Shown: piece by piece, positions 11,111 to 21,978 of the stretch
Numbering within the stretch: the first letter of the stretch is position 1
Layout: every line of letters begins with the position of its first letter
Assembly: GCA_963169105.1 (NCBI GenBank)
Contig: OY720637.1
Location: 35,955,925 to 36,019,924, forward strand
DNA length: 64,000 bases
Origin: Ceriagrion tenellum
Taxonomy: Eukaryota > Arthropoda > Insecta > Odonata > Coenagrionidae
Reading direction: 5' to 3'
Notes under the pieces: model-generated
What the model was told of the DNA's origin: nothing
Databases searched by the model: none
Seen by the model: only the letters and a program-made list of their open reading frames with translations
Translations under genes and position numbers: made by a program

Positions 11111-12990
11111 CAACTAGGGTGGAGAAATATTTCGATACATAGCAATTTGAAAATTGGATTTTAAATCTCGTATATTTTGATGTTTCGCTACGCGAAATGT
11201 CAGCATTTATATTTATCTAGATCCAAAGATAAACAATGGAGTCGACTACTATCTGGTCGATTTATATCGAGTGGACTACTATATCCGACTTCGCTTGGAA
11301 ACGCGGCTTTACGTATAGAAGTTGACTTCTGTGGGACTTGCTAGTGTAGCGATAGTTCCAGTCATAAGGTTACTTTCAGGGCATCCGTCTGTGTACACAC
11401 AGCTTGTGGCTATTGCGATACAATTGGGCGACGAAAGCAAACAAATAATATGGATATTGTGAAAATCTACTAAATGTCTTAATTAATTTGTTCGTACATC
11501 GCTGTTTGAATCCCAGGGATATATAATTTTTGATATATGGTTAGTTTAATTACTTAATGTAAATGCTTAATGTAAATTACATTAATTGTGCATCACATCG
11601 TATCAAGTTATTCAATTGAGACAATATAGTATGGTATAAGATATAAAGTTTTCCACAGGTGGTCTTTAGTATTGAAATTTTTTTCAGTACAAATAAATAT
11701 TTACATTTTCAACAATGAGTCCTTTTCCTACTTAGTTATTCGTTGTTTAAATTTTTAATCTCTGTTTGCTGTCATGTGACCAAAATTTCACCGAAAACGA
11801 TTCGATTTTATTGCAGAATCGATATGCTACTAGCTGGCAAAATAGAAGCCAGTCTAATTTCTTTGCAAGTACGAACTTCGGTCGATTACTGTCACTACAT
11901 GCTCTTTCCGGGTGCAGCTAGCGCCGAGGTGTTTTGGTCACGGAACCGGTAACCAAAACGAATAACTCGTACGTAAGAGGGGGAGGCGTTCTTAATAATA
12001 TCATTCAGTAAGTATTTATAGAGTGGCAAGGTACCGCTAAAAACTGAACATCAATTTTTGAGAGCTTTGGGAAGAATTTCACAGGTGGCACCATCTCAGG
12101 GGAGGAAGAATTTCGGCTTGCGGAATAGATCGCTTAGAGGCGCTATTGGCACTCCGTGATTTAGCATCATCATACAGAGGTAGAATGACCACCTCTGTAT
12201 GACATGTTAAGTCATCGAAATCAAATCTTAAAACTTTGGAAGGCTTGACAACTTCAAATTAAAAGGCACATTAAAATTTATGTTTATTGTGGTCCCGACA
12301 AAGAAATAACATTTGCTTCATAATAATAAATTCAACCATTTGCATAGACTGGTTCTGAAATGACGCGTGTTGCCATGGGTAATTAGTAAACATCCTGCCA
12401 CCGACACTATCGTAAGAACATGATGTGAATAATGCGACACGAATGAAGTGCCCATGTGCCAAAGCTCCAGTGCTACAGTTTTCGTGCTTCTACAATACAC
12501 CTGTTCCATGTATAGGCCAAACTTTTATTTAAAAACTTAAATCCTTATCTCCCTATCTCTTTGCCACTCTATATGTACTTACTCTATGATAATAGGAGTA
12601 AATAAAAAAGAGCCTTGGATTGTGAAGTAAAATTAATTTCCATTTTTCCATTTCCATTATTTATATATGGTAATTTCCATTAACTATTGAAAAGAACATT
12701 GTAATTGAATTTTAGGCACATTCATATCAGTAAGTGGGCTATGCATGAAACACAATGACAAGATAACTCGACGGAAAATTACACGCTTCTCATGAATTTT
12801 CGGGCACTAACGTTTAGGTTTGTTTAAAACTAAATCCGAAACCCCGAATGAATCTACAAACATTTCTGTCCATCGCAAAGCATGGTTATCAATTTATAGT
12901 AAGCTAATTATGAAAACTTTTCGTATTACTAGAAACTTGTCGTCTAACAGTTCTTCAAATTTCTTTGAAGGCTTCCGCGACTCTTATAAT
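11111..12990. other. Unassigned AT-rich stretch
   Basis: Contains an 11-bp inverted repeat, CATACAGAGGT at 12171-12181 and its complement at 12191-12201, and short frames at 11743-11952 and 12271-12509 without recognisable domains. Confidence 0.45.
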
Positions 12991-13206
12991 TATTAATGTT
13001 GCTCTTTTCAGGTATTTCCGTCGCGTGTTTGGTTTTTTCGACAACAGTTTCTCCCCTCTTCCTGGGGGCGTCTTCAGGTCCGTTGGACATTTTTGTAATT
13101 ACAAAAATGTCCAACGGACCTGAAGACGCCCCCAGGAAGAGGGGAGAAACTGTTGTCGAAAAAACCAAACACGCGACGGAAATACCTGAAAAGAGCAACA
13201 TTAATT
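12991..13206. repeat. Perfect 216-bp palindrome
   Basis: Two arms of about 108 bp meet with no spacer at 13098/13099 (centre TGTAATTACA). I found no mismatch between arms, so both strands encode the same 70-residue frame. Each arm carries a hammerhead-like core: CTGAAGA 13120-13126, GAAAC 13146-13150, GTC 13155-13157 on +, mirrored on minus at 13071-13077, 13047-13051 and 13040-13042. A decayed relative lies at 30620-30710. Confidence 0.95.
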
Positions 13207-13310
13207 AATATTGTATATAATTAATTTAAAATAATACTTTACATAATAATATTTAACAGGGTATACTTCAACATTACCTTCATAACGTACCTTTTTTTAA
13301 ACTTTCCCAG

Positions 13311-13395
13311 TGTAGTAAACCGGGAGGATTCTCTGACATTCAACAAAACCTACCTTTACCGATGGAATACAATTTTAAAAATAATAAAAAAAAAA
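13311..13395 (+). mobile_element. LINE L1r, extreme 3' end only
   Basis: Only the last roughly 70 bp of the family's 3' UTR (from the AAACCGGGAGGA region to CTTTACCGATGGAATA), followed by an A-rich stretch at 13375-13395. A severely 5'-truncated insertion. Confidence 0.8.
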
Positions 13396-13418
13396 GATCT
13401 CGTAAAAAAATTAACATT

Positions 13419-13740
13419 GTGTAGTTTGGATGTTCTCTCAACTATTTTTAAAAGTAAATCATATGGTCACCGCAGTATATTTTTTAAGAATCACGTAAAA
13501 AATCCTTCCGATGTGAAGGATTTTTCAACTTACCGCGTGAAAAAAACGTCCAGTTAAAGGCTTCATAGATATATTGTTATTCATTTATTTAGAATTTCAG
13601 TAATGGAAGTACTTAAATGCACCGTTAATAATGCAATATGCAATTGATGCTTTCTACAGCTTCTCAAATGAAGAGGTATACTTCGAACATGGTGTCCATT
13701 ATGACTAGGGAACCATCTTGTCCAAACTATCTCATGTTTC
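13419..13740 (+). repeat. Dispersed repeat D2, copy
   Basis: Aligns in the same orientation with 16305-16620, about 2.88 kb downstream, and inverted with 9465-9775. Shared blocks include AAATCATAT, CCTTCCG, AATTTCAGT and CTAGGGAACCATCT-like near the end. No TIR or frame. Confidence 0.7.
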
Positions 13741-14221
13741 TCTGAAAATGCGCTGTCTGGTGATATGATTTGTGTGATGAAATAATCACGGTATGTTGTG
13801 CGAATTCCTCATATCGTCTGGCATCGCATGTCTACGTATCTCATCGCGTTTTACAGCTGTCCGATTTAGCGATATCGTTCTGCTATTTCATTGTTCGATA
13901 AGGATATGTGCCGTAGAGATACAATGGGAATTTGATCTAAGATATATTATTTGAGATGTAAATGTCATGTACGATGTGATTGTCGCAAGCCATGTACATC
14001 GGCGCTATTATAAATGATGAGCGATGTATAACATCACGAATTTTACGATAACATGTCATATGAGCAAAATTAACCTGGTCGTAACGATTTAACCCAAATA
14101 CTCAATAAAATAAATAAAACAGGTTTTTGATTTTTGTCTTATTTATTTTCACGTTGCATTCTTGGAGAACTTTGTCCATTACGTTTAGTGACCTTTGGAG
14201 ATCATGGCGATTTCCATCTAC
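13741..14221. other. No recognisable feature
   Basis: AT-rich with several GATAT/CGAT-containing stretches. Confidence 0.5.
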
Positions 14222-14351
14222 GACTTCTACATCTACATAATACCACGCGAGCCGCCGCATGGGCGTGTGGCAGGGGGTGTTAGGTCACCGGCCGTGTAAA
14301 GGTGTAAGTTTTTTGGAGATGAAATGGTGACATGTATTATAGGAGTGTGTT
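14222..14351 (+). repeat. Dispersed repeat D3 (CTACATCTACAT type), copy 1
   Basis: Begins CTACATCTACATAATACC and continues through GCGTGTGGCAGGGGGTGT and GGTCACCGGCCGTGTAAA to CATGTATTATAGGAGTGT. The reverse complement is at 39596-39715 and a shorter copy is at 35978-36060. I recall similar CTACATCTACAT/CGCGAGCC repeats from other arthropod genomes but cannot name the element. Confidence 0.75.
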
Positions 14352-14415
14352 TAGTGGAGCTCAATTTTTATTGTGGTCGCTTATTGTTCGCGGAATGATC
14401 GAGTTTTTGTACCTA

Positions 14416-14515
14416 TCTGTTCGGCAGTGTATCTCTCTTATTTTATCGCATGTGTTTTGTTTTTGTATCTTTGTGTTCGGTAGTGTATATCTCTTATTTT
14501 ATCGCATCTGTCTGA
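14416..14515 (+). repeat. Two-copy tandem duplication, period 55
   Basis: About 38 bp (from GTTCGG-AGTGTAT to TTTTATCGCAT-TGT) is repeated at 14419 and 14474 with few differences. Confidence 0.75.
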
Positions 14516-14899
14516 CCTAGAGATGTAGTGAGGAGTCATGATATTATTCTCTATGTCGCTCTGAAAAATATCAGTTCTGAGTTTCTCAAGCAACCTAAGC
14601 GTAGAGTGTAGCCTCAGAGTCTCTATAGGCTCCTACCTTAATTCCTCTAAAAGTTGTGAGACACTTTATGTACGCTTGTAGCAGTTTTTAACGAAGCGCG
14701 CCGCTTTCCTTTGTATGAATATTTCGTACATATATATACATATAACTTCGATATCATCAACGATAATCAAGGAATCGATTATGGAAGATAATAAATGAAT
14801 TACTGGCTAATGGACCATCAGGTGTTTAGTAGTTGAAGTTACTATGAAACTAATTACGATTTCAATGTTAAATTGTGACGTCCTTTAGGCCTTTCCTAT
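14516..14899. other. No recognisable feature
   Basis: AT-rich; TATATA-rich near 14735. Confidence 0.5.
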
Positions 14900-15490
14900 C
14901 TAAGGATGAGGCTAAATGTTTTTGTTATGCGAGGGTGTGCGGATGGCTGCGAGGCTAGGCGGGGCAGGGGCATGAGGGGGAAGTGTTGTCGGGGGATCTG
15001 GACGGGAGGAGACGATATGAATGATGTGTCACAGCGCTCACACCCCTTTCCCACCCCTTCCTACTATCTCTCCCCTCTGGCGCCTCCCCCCCCTTCGCTC
15101 CAGTCAATAATTACCCTTGCCATTTTCGTCCGGAGTCCGAGCGTCGTGGTGCCGGGGGAAGGGCAATATTGCACGCGCCATAATTCGCATTTTGCGCGCA
15201 ATCGCCGATTGCGCCATCGCGAAAGTTTTTTTTTCCTTTTTTTTCTCCTTGTAACCCCTGGGGATGCTTGTATAGGGAGTGTGGGGGACGAGGCCTCGTC
15301 GACTTGAACAATTGGAAAGTGAAAATTTGACAAAAACGATAAAAAGATGAACGTTCTCGCTTGAATTGGCAGCCCGGTCTCTGAACGGCGGTAAAATATA
15401 TGTGCCGAAAGAGAGAGAGAGCGTGGGTCTGAAGTGAAAAATCCATTGAGCTTGACCAGCGCGGTCGGGATGCTACTTTTTAGAGCCCGC
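14900..15490. other. GC-rich patch, G-rich block then pyrimidine block
   Basis: 14930-15010 is G-rich on +, 15030-15130 is C/T-rich, and CpG is frequent to 15300. A minus-strand frame of 163 codons (15064-15555) spans it; it is arginine-rich where composition is GC-rich and has no recognised domain. Confidence 0.5.
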
Positions 15491-16304
15491 GATTTTCCAA
15501 TCGCCATTATTTTTCGTGGGCAATGGTTTGTATTCATAGACGTGTTTTTCCACAATCTTCAACAAAAAGTGTATCACATGGTAGATTTGATACATCTATA
15601 GTACGTAGTGAATCAGGCACTAAAACACCAAAGGTTCTTTATGACCTCCTTCGCTATAGGAATATTCGTTGCATTATCACTATTAATTTGATTGTTTATT
15701 AAATGGTATTTTTTCGGTGCTGTTGTAGAATACGAATACGTGTGCGTGAGAGTGAGAGTCAGAAGAAGAGATGGAATGAAATAGCTATTGGAAGAGAACC
15801 AAGAATGTAGGTAATGTTTGGTATGAATGGACACTTAAGAAATTTGTGGAGGTGACTAGGTGTTAGAAAAAATGAGAGAGGCTATTTGAGTAGAAAGGGT
15901 ATGGATTGTTTGAATGAGGACGACTGGGATATTTTTGGACTTTTTAAGATGGAATGCAGAGAGGGGAATTTCTATTGAGAGATGAACGAAAATAAATTGA
16001 ATTCTTTGTTTGTTTAATGATCTGTCTAGCCAAAACTGCTCAAAACCGTTGTAATTAATAAATGATCGACAATGACAAAATTTATCGTCTAGAAAATAAT
16101 GAATTTCTCATTTTAAAGAAACACATCTCTACCTTCCTAAAATACCACAATCATAGTCTCTTACCGAGCTACTTTCCGAGATTTTTTAAAGTTAAATACC
16201 AACCCTTTTTTATGGGAAACGGTTCGTGTATGCACTCCAGAGAGAGCTTATTTATAAAATGAGGAATTTCTGACACCTAAGTCTCGTCACAGAAGTATTA
16301 ATGT
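15491..16304. other. No recognisable feature
   Basis: Purine-rich on the + strand at 15740-15980 (many GAGAG/GAAGA motifs), then AT-rich. Confidence 0.5.
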
Positions 16305-16620
16305 GTCGTTTGTATTTCTTGTAGACTATATTTGAAAATAAATCATATTATTACCGCCGTACTTTTTCAGGATCGTAAAAATAACCTTCCGTTCTGAAGA
16401 ACTTATTAACGTAATGCTTTGAGAAAATGGGTCAAGTTAAAGACTTAAATTGATGTTTTAGCTACTCAGAATTTCAGTCAAATTAGCATTGTGTTGCACT
16501 GTTATTAATCCAGTATTTGATTCATGCTTCCTTCAGCAGCTGAAATTGAGACTTATAATTCGATTATGGTCTTCTCTCTAACTGGGGAACTATCTCGTTC
16601 AAAACTGCCTTATGGGTTGT
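16305..16620 (+). repeat. Dispersed repeat D2, copy
   Basis: Third D2 copy, same strand as 13419-13740. Landmarks: AAATCATATTATTACCGCCG, ACCTTCCG, GTCAAGTTAAAGACTT, AGAATTTCAGT, GGGGAACTATCT. Divergence is high, so the family is old. Confidence 0.7.
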
Positions 16621-18469
16621 GGTGAAATGTATTTGTCCGTCCCGTTAATGGCAGCTTTCGAGTGCCGGAACTTTGTCGAGAAAATAATTCTGTTTCATTC
16701 CGAAAATGTCGGACAATAAGTTTAGGTTGAGTCACTTCTCTGAAGCATATGCATTCAGTATTGCCGTCTCGTTTTTTATTGTTTTAAACAGTAACAAAAG
16801 GCACGATCTTCTTTTAACGTACACAATGTTTTTAGCTCTTACGGATTACTTAAATTTAGTACCTTTTGCACCAACCATTTCAAGTTATAGTTTCAATTGG
16901 AATGGAGTTAACATAATATGCGTTTGAACTTGCCGTCAGTTACGTTCTGTCAAATTTAAAATGAACCATTATTATTTAATGTAAACCGGCATATTATAAA
17001 CCGATGAATTATCAACTAGTACAGGAAAAATTTCCGAGACCTACTAATTGATGTTAATGGACAGTTATTTTTCTGGCAAAACCAAACAACAATGTTGAAT
17101 CTGCCAAATGAAGTTTCAGAATTTTTGTTTTCATAGGTAGTGAAAAACTTGCATTCTTAATTTTGGGCTTTGTTGTCATTTTGTGCTAATCAATAGGAAA
17201 TAATTAATGTAACTTAGCTCGACTATATTCATGTAAGGCTCAATTTATCTTAAGCCAATATTTTCAGCAACAAATTGTTCATATATCTTCTCCGTAGTGG
17301 GAAACTTTTAAAATGTGATTAGAATAAACACCAGAATATAATTGTGTTGTATAAATATTACCTGATGATCTGGTAAATATATATAATATTGTCATTCGTT
17401 AAACTAAGTAGTTTGATTTGACCAAATAATTTATTACATAGTGTTATGTTTTTAACTCAACTGATTAGGGGCCTTTTTAAATCAAGGAAATCAGTAGGAA
17501 TTTCATTTTTATACTCAGCTGTGATAAAACCTCGGGGAAATTGTGAGTCATTGCTAATGTATGACGATTGGGTTTACTCCACCTCTTTTGCAGTCTTTAT
17601 TCAGTTCCATGCTTCGTTTGTCTTATGTCAGCTTTGAGGATATAACAATATTTATGCTGTTTCGTATTAAATAAGTGAAACCAAAGTTGTGACTCTAATT
17701 AAATATTTAACTTCTTTACTAGCCTAATGATTTTAAATATTTTTTAAATCCCCGCAAGAGATAAAAAATATGGTATTACTGATGACAACTCTATGACCGG
17801 TTATCTATAATCATTGCGGCACACCTTTTTTCTGATGGATAATGTCTGTTTTTGCCTGCATTACATACACTTAAGCCTATTTAAGCCGTCACATTACTGG
17901 AGCTAAAATGGATTTTAGACATCGTCAAGCTATTTTTTATAAAATGAAGTTACTGCCGAAATTGTTTTGATGTGTAAAAAAGCTGACATGCAGTTTTTGA
18001 TCGAACATGAGTAGAAATCATCTCTGTTTCAAGCCTATTAGTGGAAGGTAACGAAAACACATAATAGGGATTTCTTCAGCATCATCGGTTCAATGGTACC
18101 TCGCGAGACATGATGTGACTCCTTCAATTGATTGATCAATATGGAAATGCGTTGGAGTATTTTCACAGAGAGTTATTTGATCCTGAATAAATCTCTGTTG
18201 ACCTTTGCAAGCGGATTTCCTTATGGACCAATGATATTTCTTATTTAGTTCTAGTTGAGTGATGATTTATCAAGAAAATGTGGAAGAAATCATTAGCAAA
18301 GCTAAAAATATCTTACCCGTATTTTCCGTAAATCCCTGGAAGAACCGTTTTGTCGTATTTGAGTTGATCAATCTGATTTTTATTTCCCCTCCACAATCAA
18401 ATGAAAGAAAGAGTTACTATTATCAGATATCTGTTGAAAACTTAGTACTTCTTGTCAATTGTCCTCCGA
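16621..18469. other. Unassigned AT-rich stretch
   Basis: Short frames (16706-16927, 17446-17637, and the start of 18259-18633) show no domain. No repeats of this window match. Confidence 0.45.
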
Positions 18470-18850
18470 TGAATCGGGGCGAACTTGCTTACGACAGTTT
18501 AGCGCGCCCTAACCGCACGTGTAGAGGCATTCAGACACTCAAATTGTGTGCGCAGGCCGCCGGAGTTCTAGTAAATTGCAATGAGACCGTGCGCGCGCGA
18601 GTAGGAATTCGTATTACAGCGGATGCAGAGTGAACGACGGCGGCGGAGTGCGGCTTCAGGAGCGCCCTAATGAGAAGACGCCGAATGCAATCCGGGTTAA
18701 GGCAATGTGCGAGGGATGCAAATTAATGGAGCGCGCGCCGCAAGCATTCAATGTACGTTTTCCGCGTAGGTGCCAGGAGCACGGATACGAAATGTTGGAT
18801 GCATGCATTCTGTGGAAGGACGTGGTGCGGATAACACGAGAGTGAATCGC
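18470..18850. other. CpG-rich patch
   Basis: Contains GCGCGCGC-type runs near 18588-18600 and 18730-18740. Part of a 124-codon + frame (18259-18633) ends here; its composition changes abruptly at the patch border, which argues against one real exon. Confidence 0.45.
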
Positions 18851-18948
18851 TTTCCCAGGAGGGAGGAAAGTGAGTTTTGGCATAAAAGAAAGTTTTCATC
18901 GAACAAAAGAACGAAAATAAGAACAAAAAAACAGTTTATTTATTTATT

Positions 18949-19216
18949 ATGTATTCTATCGGTAAAGGTAGGTTTTGTTGAATGTCAGATAATCTCCTCC
19001 CGGGCTTTTACACATTCAGGGGCCTATCTCCCTCCAGTATATCCTCCTTCGCCTCTGCATAAGATCTGCCCTTCATCATCCCGTCGATGAAACCTATTCT
19101 ATTTCTTCCCCTACCCCGCTTGCCCCACATCCTTCCCTCTATCACACTCTTCAGCAACCAATCACCCCTTATTACATCTTTCAGCCATCTACCCTTCCTA
19201 TCCCGGATTTCATTCC
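18949..19216 (-). mobile_element. LINE L1r 3' tail
   Basis: Minus-strand tail with the 3' UTR at 18949-19005 and an open frame upstream (19008-19256) reading the family's terminal blocks: EIRDRKGRWLKDVIRGDWLL, then GRMWGKRGRGRNRIGFIDGM. The LINE match stops near 19216, just before a fold-back element. Confidence 0.9.
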
Positions 19217-19250
19217 AAAGATTTAGGTCAATTTTGTGGTATGATTCCAT

Positions 19251-19485
19251 AGTCATATTTAATGGAAACTTTTACTACACCACAAAAAAACACAAAAACA
19301 CGACCCGGGTTTCAGTACGTAAGTATCATCATCAGGTAACCTGTGAGTGTGTGAGAGTAACACGTGAGTGTAACTCTTTACACTTAAGTGAATCTGTTGA
19401 TGCGTTGGAACTCACCAATGTATTGAAATCTGGGTCGTGTTTTTGTGTTTTCTGTGGTGTAGTAAAAGTTACCATTTAATATGAC
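19251..19485. repeat. Fold-back element with 63-bp arms and a hammerhead-like core
   Basis: Left arm 19251-19314 and right arm 19423-19485 are inverted copies (shared core CACAAAAACACGACCC, outer AGTCATATTTAATGG). On the minus strand CTGATGA (19335-19329) is followed by a spacer, GAAAC (19313-19309), CCGG and GTC (19304-19302). Stem I could form about 3 bp here, the best of the set. Confidence 0.85.
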
Positions 19486-19539
19486 TACGTAAATAAGAAG
19501 GAACGTCAGGCTTCAGTTTGTGAAAATTTGTCATGTTCA

Positions 19540-19758
19540 TGATGAACCGTAAATTTTTTACTATTGTCACTGTTTTTTATTATGTACCGACCAGGTTTCA
19601 ACAGAGAATGTCATTACCAAGGTATTTGATTAAACCTTGATTAAATTTTTAAATAAAACCATTATTTGATGAAACTTTGATTATGACACACTGCGTTGAA
19701 ACCTGGTCGCTGAATATTAAAAAAGTGTGAAAATTGTAAAAGTTTTATTTTTCATCAT
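19540..19758. repeat. Fold-back element (GAAACCTGGTC type)
   Basis: Left arm about 19540-19621 and right arm about 19675-19758 are imperfect inverted copies around GACCAGGTTTCAAC and GTTGAAACCTGGTC. The GAAAC-CTG-GTC arrangement matches the hammerhead-like class; the CTGANGA part is decayed (CTTGGTAATGA-like). Confidence 0.75.
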
Positions 19759-20073
19759 AAACAAAAGATGGAAATTTAACCCTTACGTTATTGTAGACGA
19801 AATTATATATTCCTGGTGGTATCGGCTCCCTCTGAGCTAAAAATCAAAGTGCTCTCTCTCCTCAGCCTTTTTAAGAAGGAAGGGAGTAGAAATATCCACT
19901 GATGATGCGTTTTCGATGAGATCAAGTACTTCATTTAACTTCACCCAAAATCGTCAAAACGAAGATTGGTTATCTGCCGCTCTCCTCTCCGCACGTCTTT
20001 CATACTTGTCTGAGCTATTCCATCGTTTGTGTCTCTTAAAATTCTTCCCATTAATCTACCCTTCCATGGTTTT
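19759..20073. other. No recognisable feature
   Basis: Start of a chimeric + frame (19916-20506) that later runs through two opposed LINE tails; the part here resembles no LINE sequence. Confidence 0.45.
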
Positions 20074-20260
20074 TCTTAAGTATTCGATCGGTAAATGTAC
20101 GTCTTGTCGAATGTCAGAGAATCTCCTCCCGGTTTTCTACACATTCAGGGGCCTATCTCTCTCTAGTATATGCTTTTTCGCCGCAGCGTACGAGTCTACC
20201 CTTTTTCATCCCATCCATGAAACCTATTCCCTTTCTTCCCCTTCCTCGCTTGTCCAACAG
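20074..20260 (-). mobile_element. LINE L1r 3' tail, left half of a head-to-head pair
   Basis: 3' UTR and the last ORF blocks in minus orientation (TCGATCGGTAAATG is a decayed TACCGGTA end), broken at TTGTCCAACAG. It abuts a plus-strand tail at 20260/20261 with no spacer. Confidence 0.9.
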
Positions 20261-20587
20261 AGGAGGACTAAGGAGGAAGTGCTTGAGATGATGAGCGAGG
20301 AAAGGAAACTTCTGATTGAAGTCCGGGATAGGCAGAGTAGTTGGCAGGAGGATGTTGTAAGGGGCGATGGGTTACTCAAGAGAGTGATAGAGGGAAGGAT
20401 TTTGGGTAAGCAGGGAAGAGGAAAACAGAGAATAGGTTTCATGGACGAGATGAAGAAGGGTAGAATCGTACGCTGTGGCGAAAAAGGATATACTAGCGAG
20501 AGATAGTAGGCCCCTGAATGTGTAGAAAAACCGGAAGGACATTCTCTGACATTCAACAAAACATACCTTAACCGGTAGAATACTTAA
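20261..20587 (+). mobile_element. LINE L1r 3' tail, right half of a head-to-head pair
   Basis: Starts inside the family's ACTAACGAGGAAGTGCTTGAG region and runs to the 3' terminus (ACCTTAACCGGTAGAATACT). The frame is open to near 20506 with a late frameshift. Both halves carry their own 3' end, so this is not a simple internal inversion. Confidence 0.9.
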
Positions 20588-20959
20588 AAAAGAGGCATTC
20601 TATTTATATAGGCGAGAAGTGAACCGTTCATCGTGGAAGATAACTTAAGTTCATTTCCTCTTCAATAATCAATTCTTATACTATTCCATGATATTTTTTG
20701 GCGTTTGTACGAGAGAAAATGTAATTATATAGCGCTACCACGGACTTAGAAGCGCTACCTTCATATTTATCTAATACTTATGCCGACGTTTATATCCTTT
20801 GTCCTTTTATTGGCTAATCTGATTTTTTACTTAGCATTTCAAGCGTGACACATTATATTGTATATCATGAGAGTCAACTATGAGGTAAATCTTATTTAGT
20901 ATATTTTATAGAGGAAGTATTGGATACTGATATAAATGCCATTGTTATTGTAGCAAGTT
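20588..20959. other. No recognisable feature
   Basis: AT-rich approach to the splice-like motif at 20960. Confidence 0.5.
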
Positions 20960-21000
20960 AAACTAATGATTTGTTTTTCATTTATTTTTCAGGTAAGTGT
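20960..21000 (+). other. Candidate recursive splice site (ratchet point)
   Basis: On the + strand: CTAAT branch-point motif at 20963-20967, a T-rich tract to 20990, AG at 20991-20992, and immediately GTAAGT at 20993-20998. A 3' splice site joined to a strong 5' splice site with no exon between is the signature of recursive splicing in long Drosophila introns. It would place the window inside a + strand intron. No flanking exon is visible, so this rests on the motif alone. Confidence 0.45.
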
Positions 21001-21311
21001 ATTCATCACTTGTGATCTATGTAGTAGAGTTTGGCAGTACTAGTTAATGGGTATGTATTGGCTATATTTACTTTGATCTTAATTAGTTCTTGAGTGAATT
21101 CGTTCAACATAGAGGAAGTAATCTAATATGGATGTGGAATATCAGATCTCTGAAGTTGGTCTTAGAAATGTCCTAAATGCGTAATGACTTCCGTTTAATA
21201 ATCAACATTATAATTGTTTTGTATGAAATGGTAGTTTACGCTCCAAGTTTTTGCCCAAGTCTTATTTTATGTATTGAATCGTGTTTTTTACTCATAAAAT
21301 GAGAGGCATTC
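21001..21311. other. No recognisable feature
   Basis: AT-rich between the splice-like motif and the next LINE. Confidence 0.5.
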
Positions 21312-21760
21312 TTTGATATGGAGCGTAGGGTTGTACGGTGCGGAAACATGGACCCTCAGAAAGGAGGACTAGAATAGGCTTCAGGCGTTTGAGGTGTGGG
21401 TGTGGAGAAGGATGGAGAAGGTGAGGTAACGGCAAGGAAGGCTAACGAGGAAGTGCTTGAGATGATGGGCGAAGAAATGAAAACTTCTTATTGAAATTGG
21501 AAACTGGCAGAGTAGGTGGCTGGAGGATGTAATAAGGGGCGACGGTTTGATGAAGAGTGTGATAGAGGGCAGGATGTTTGGCAAGCGAGGAAGGGGAAGA
21601 AAGAGAATAAGTACCATGAACGGGATGAACGCGGGTAGATCGTATGCTTTGGCGGAATAGGATATACTTGAGGGGGATGGGCCCATGAATGTGTAGAGGA
21701 CCGGGAGGAGACATTCTAACATTCAATAAAACCTACCTTTACCGGCAGAATACTTCAATT
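21312..21760 (+). mobile_element. LINE L1r, longer 3' fragment
   Basis: Begins at the conserved IALYGAETWT-like region of the reverse-transcriptase C-terminal end (21312-21360) and runs to the 3' terminus at about 21757. Several frameshifts and an in-frame stop (GAATAG near 21655) disable it. Confidence 0.9.
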
Positions 21761-21978
21761 ATAATAAGAATTTCTATTTAGGAAAGGTAAAAAAATCTGT
21801 ACGTGCCCAAAAACCGACCCAACACGAGTTTTTAACGCATAATTATACGCTACACCACTACGTTGTCAGGGTATATTGATTTTGTCACATCAGAAATTTA
21901 ACGCATTGGAGGAGGTGTGGTAGGTATTGGGAAAGTATATATAGAAATGATGAGAATCACTTTTCCAGTCAATCTACA

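Noticed and set aside
12171..12201. 11-bp inverted repeat as an operator or terminator
   Set aside because: Short inverted repeats of this size are expected in AT-rich DNA of this length, and bacterial-type signals do not apply.
12996..13208. Identical 70-residue frames on both strands
   Set aside because: They are a direct consequence of the perfect palindrome, not a gene pair.
19916..20506. Longest reading frame in the window (196 codons)
   Set aside because: It runs antisense through one LINE tail and then sense through the next, so it is an accident of the head-to-head pair.
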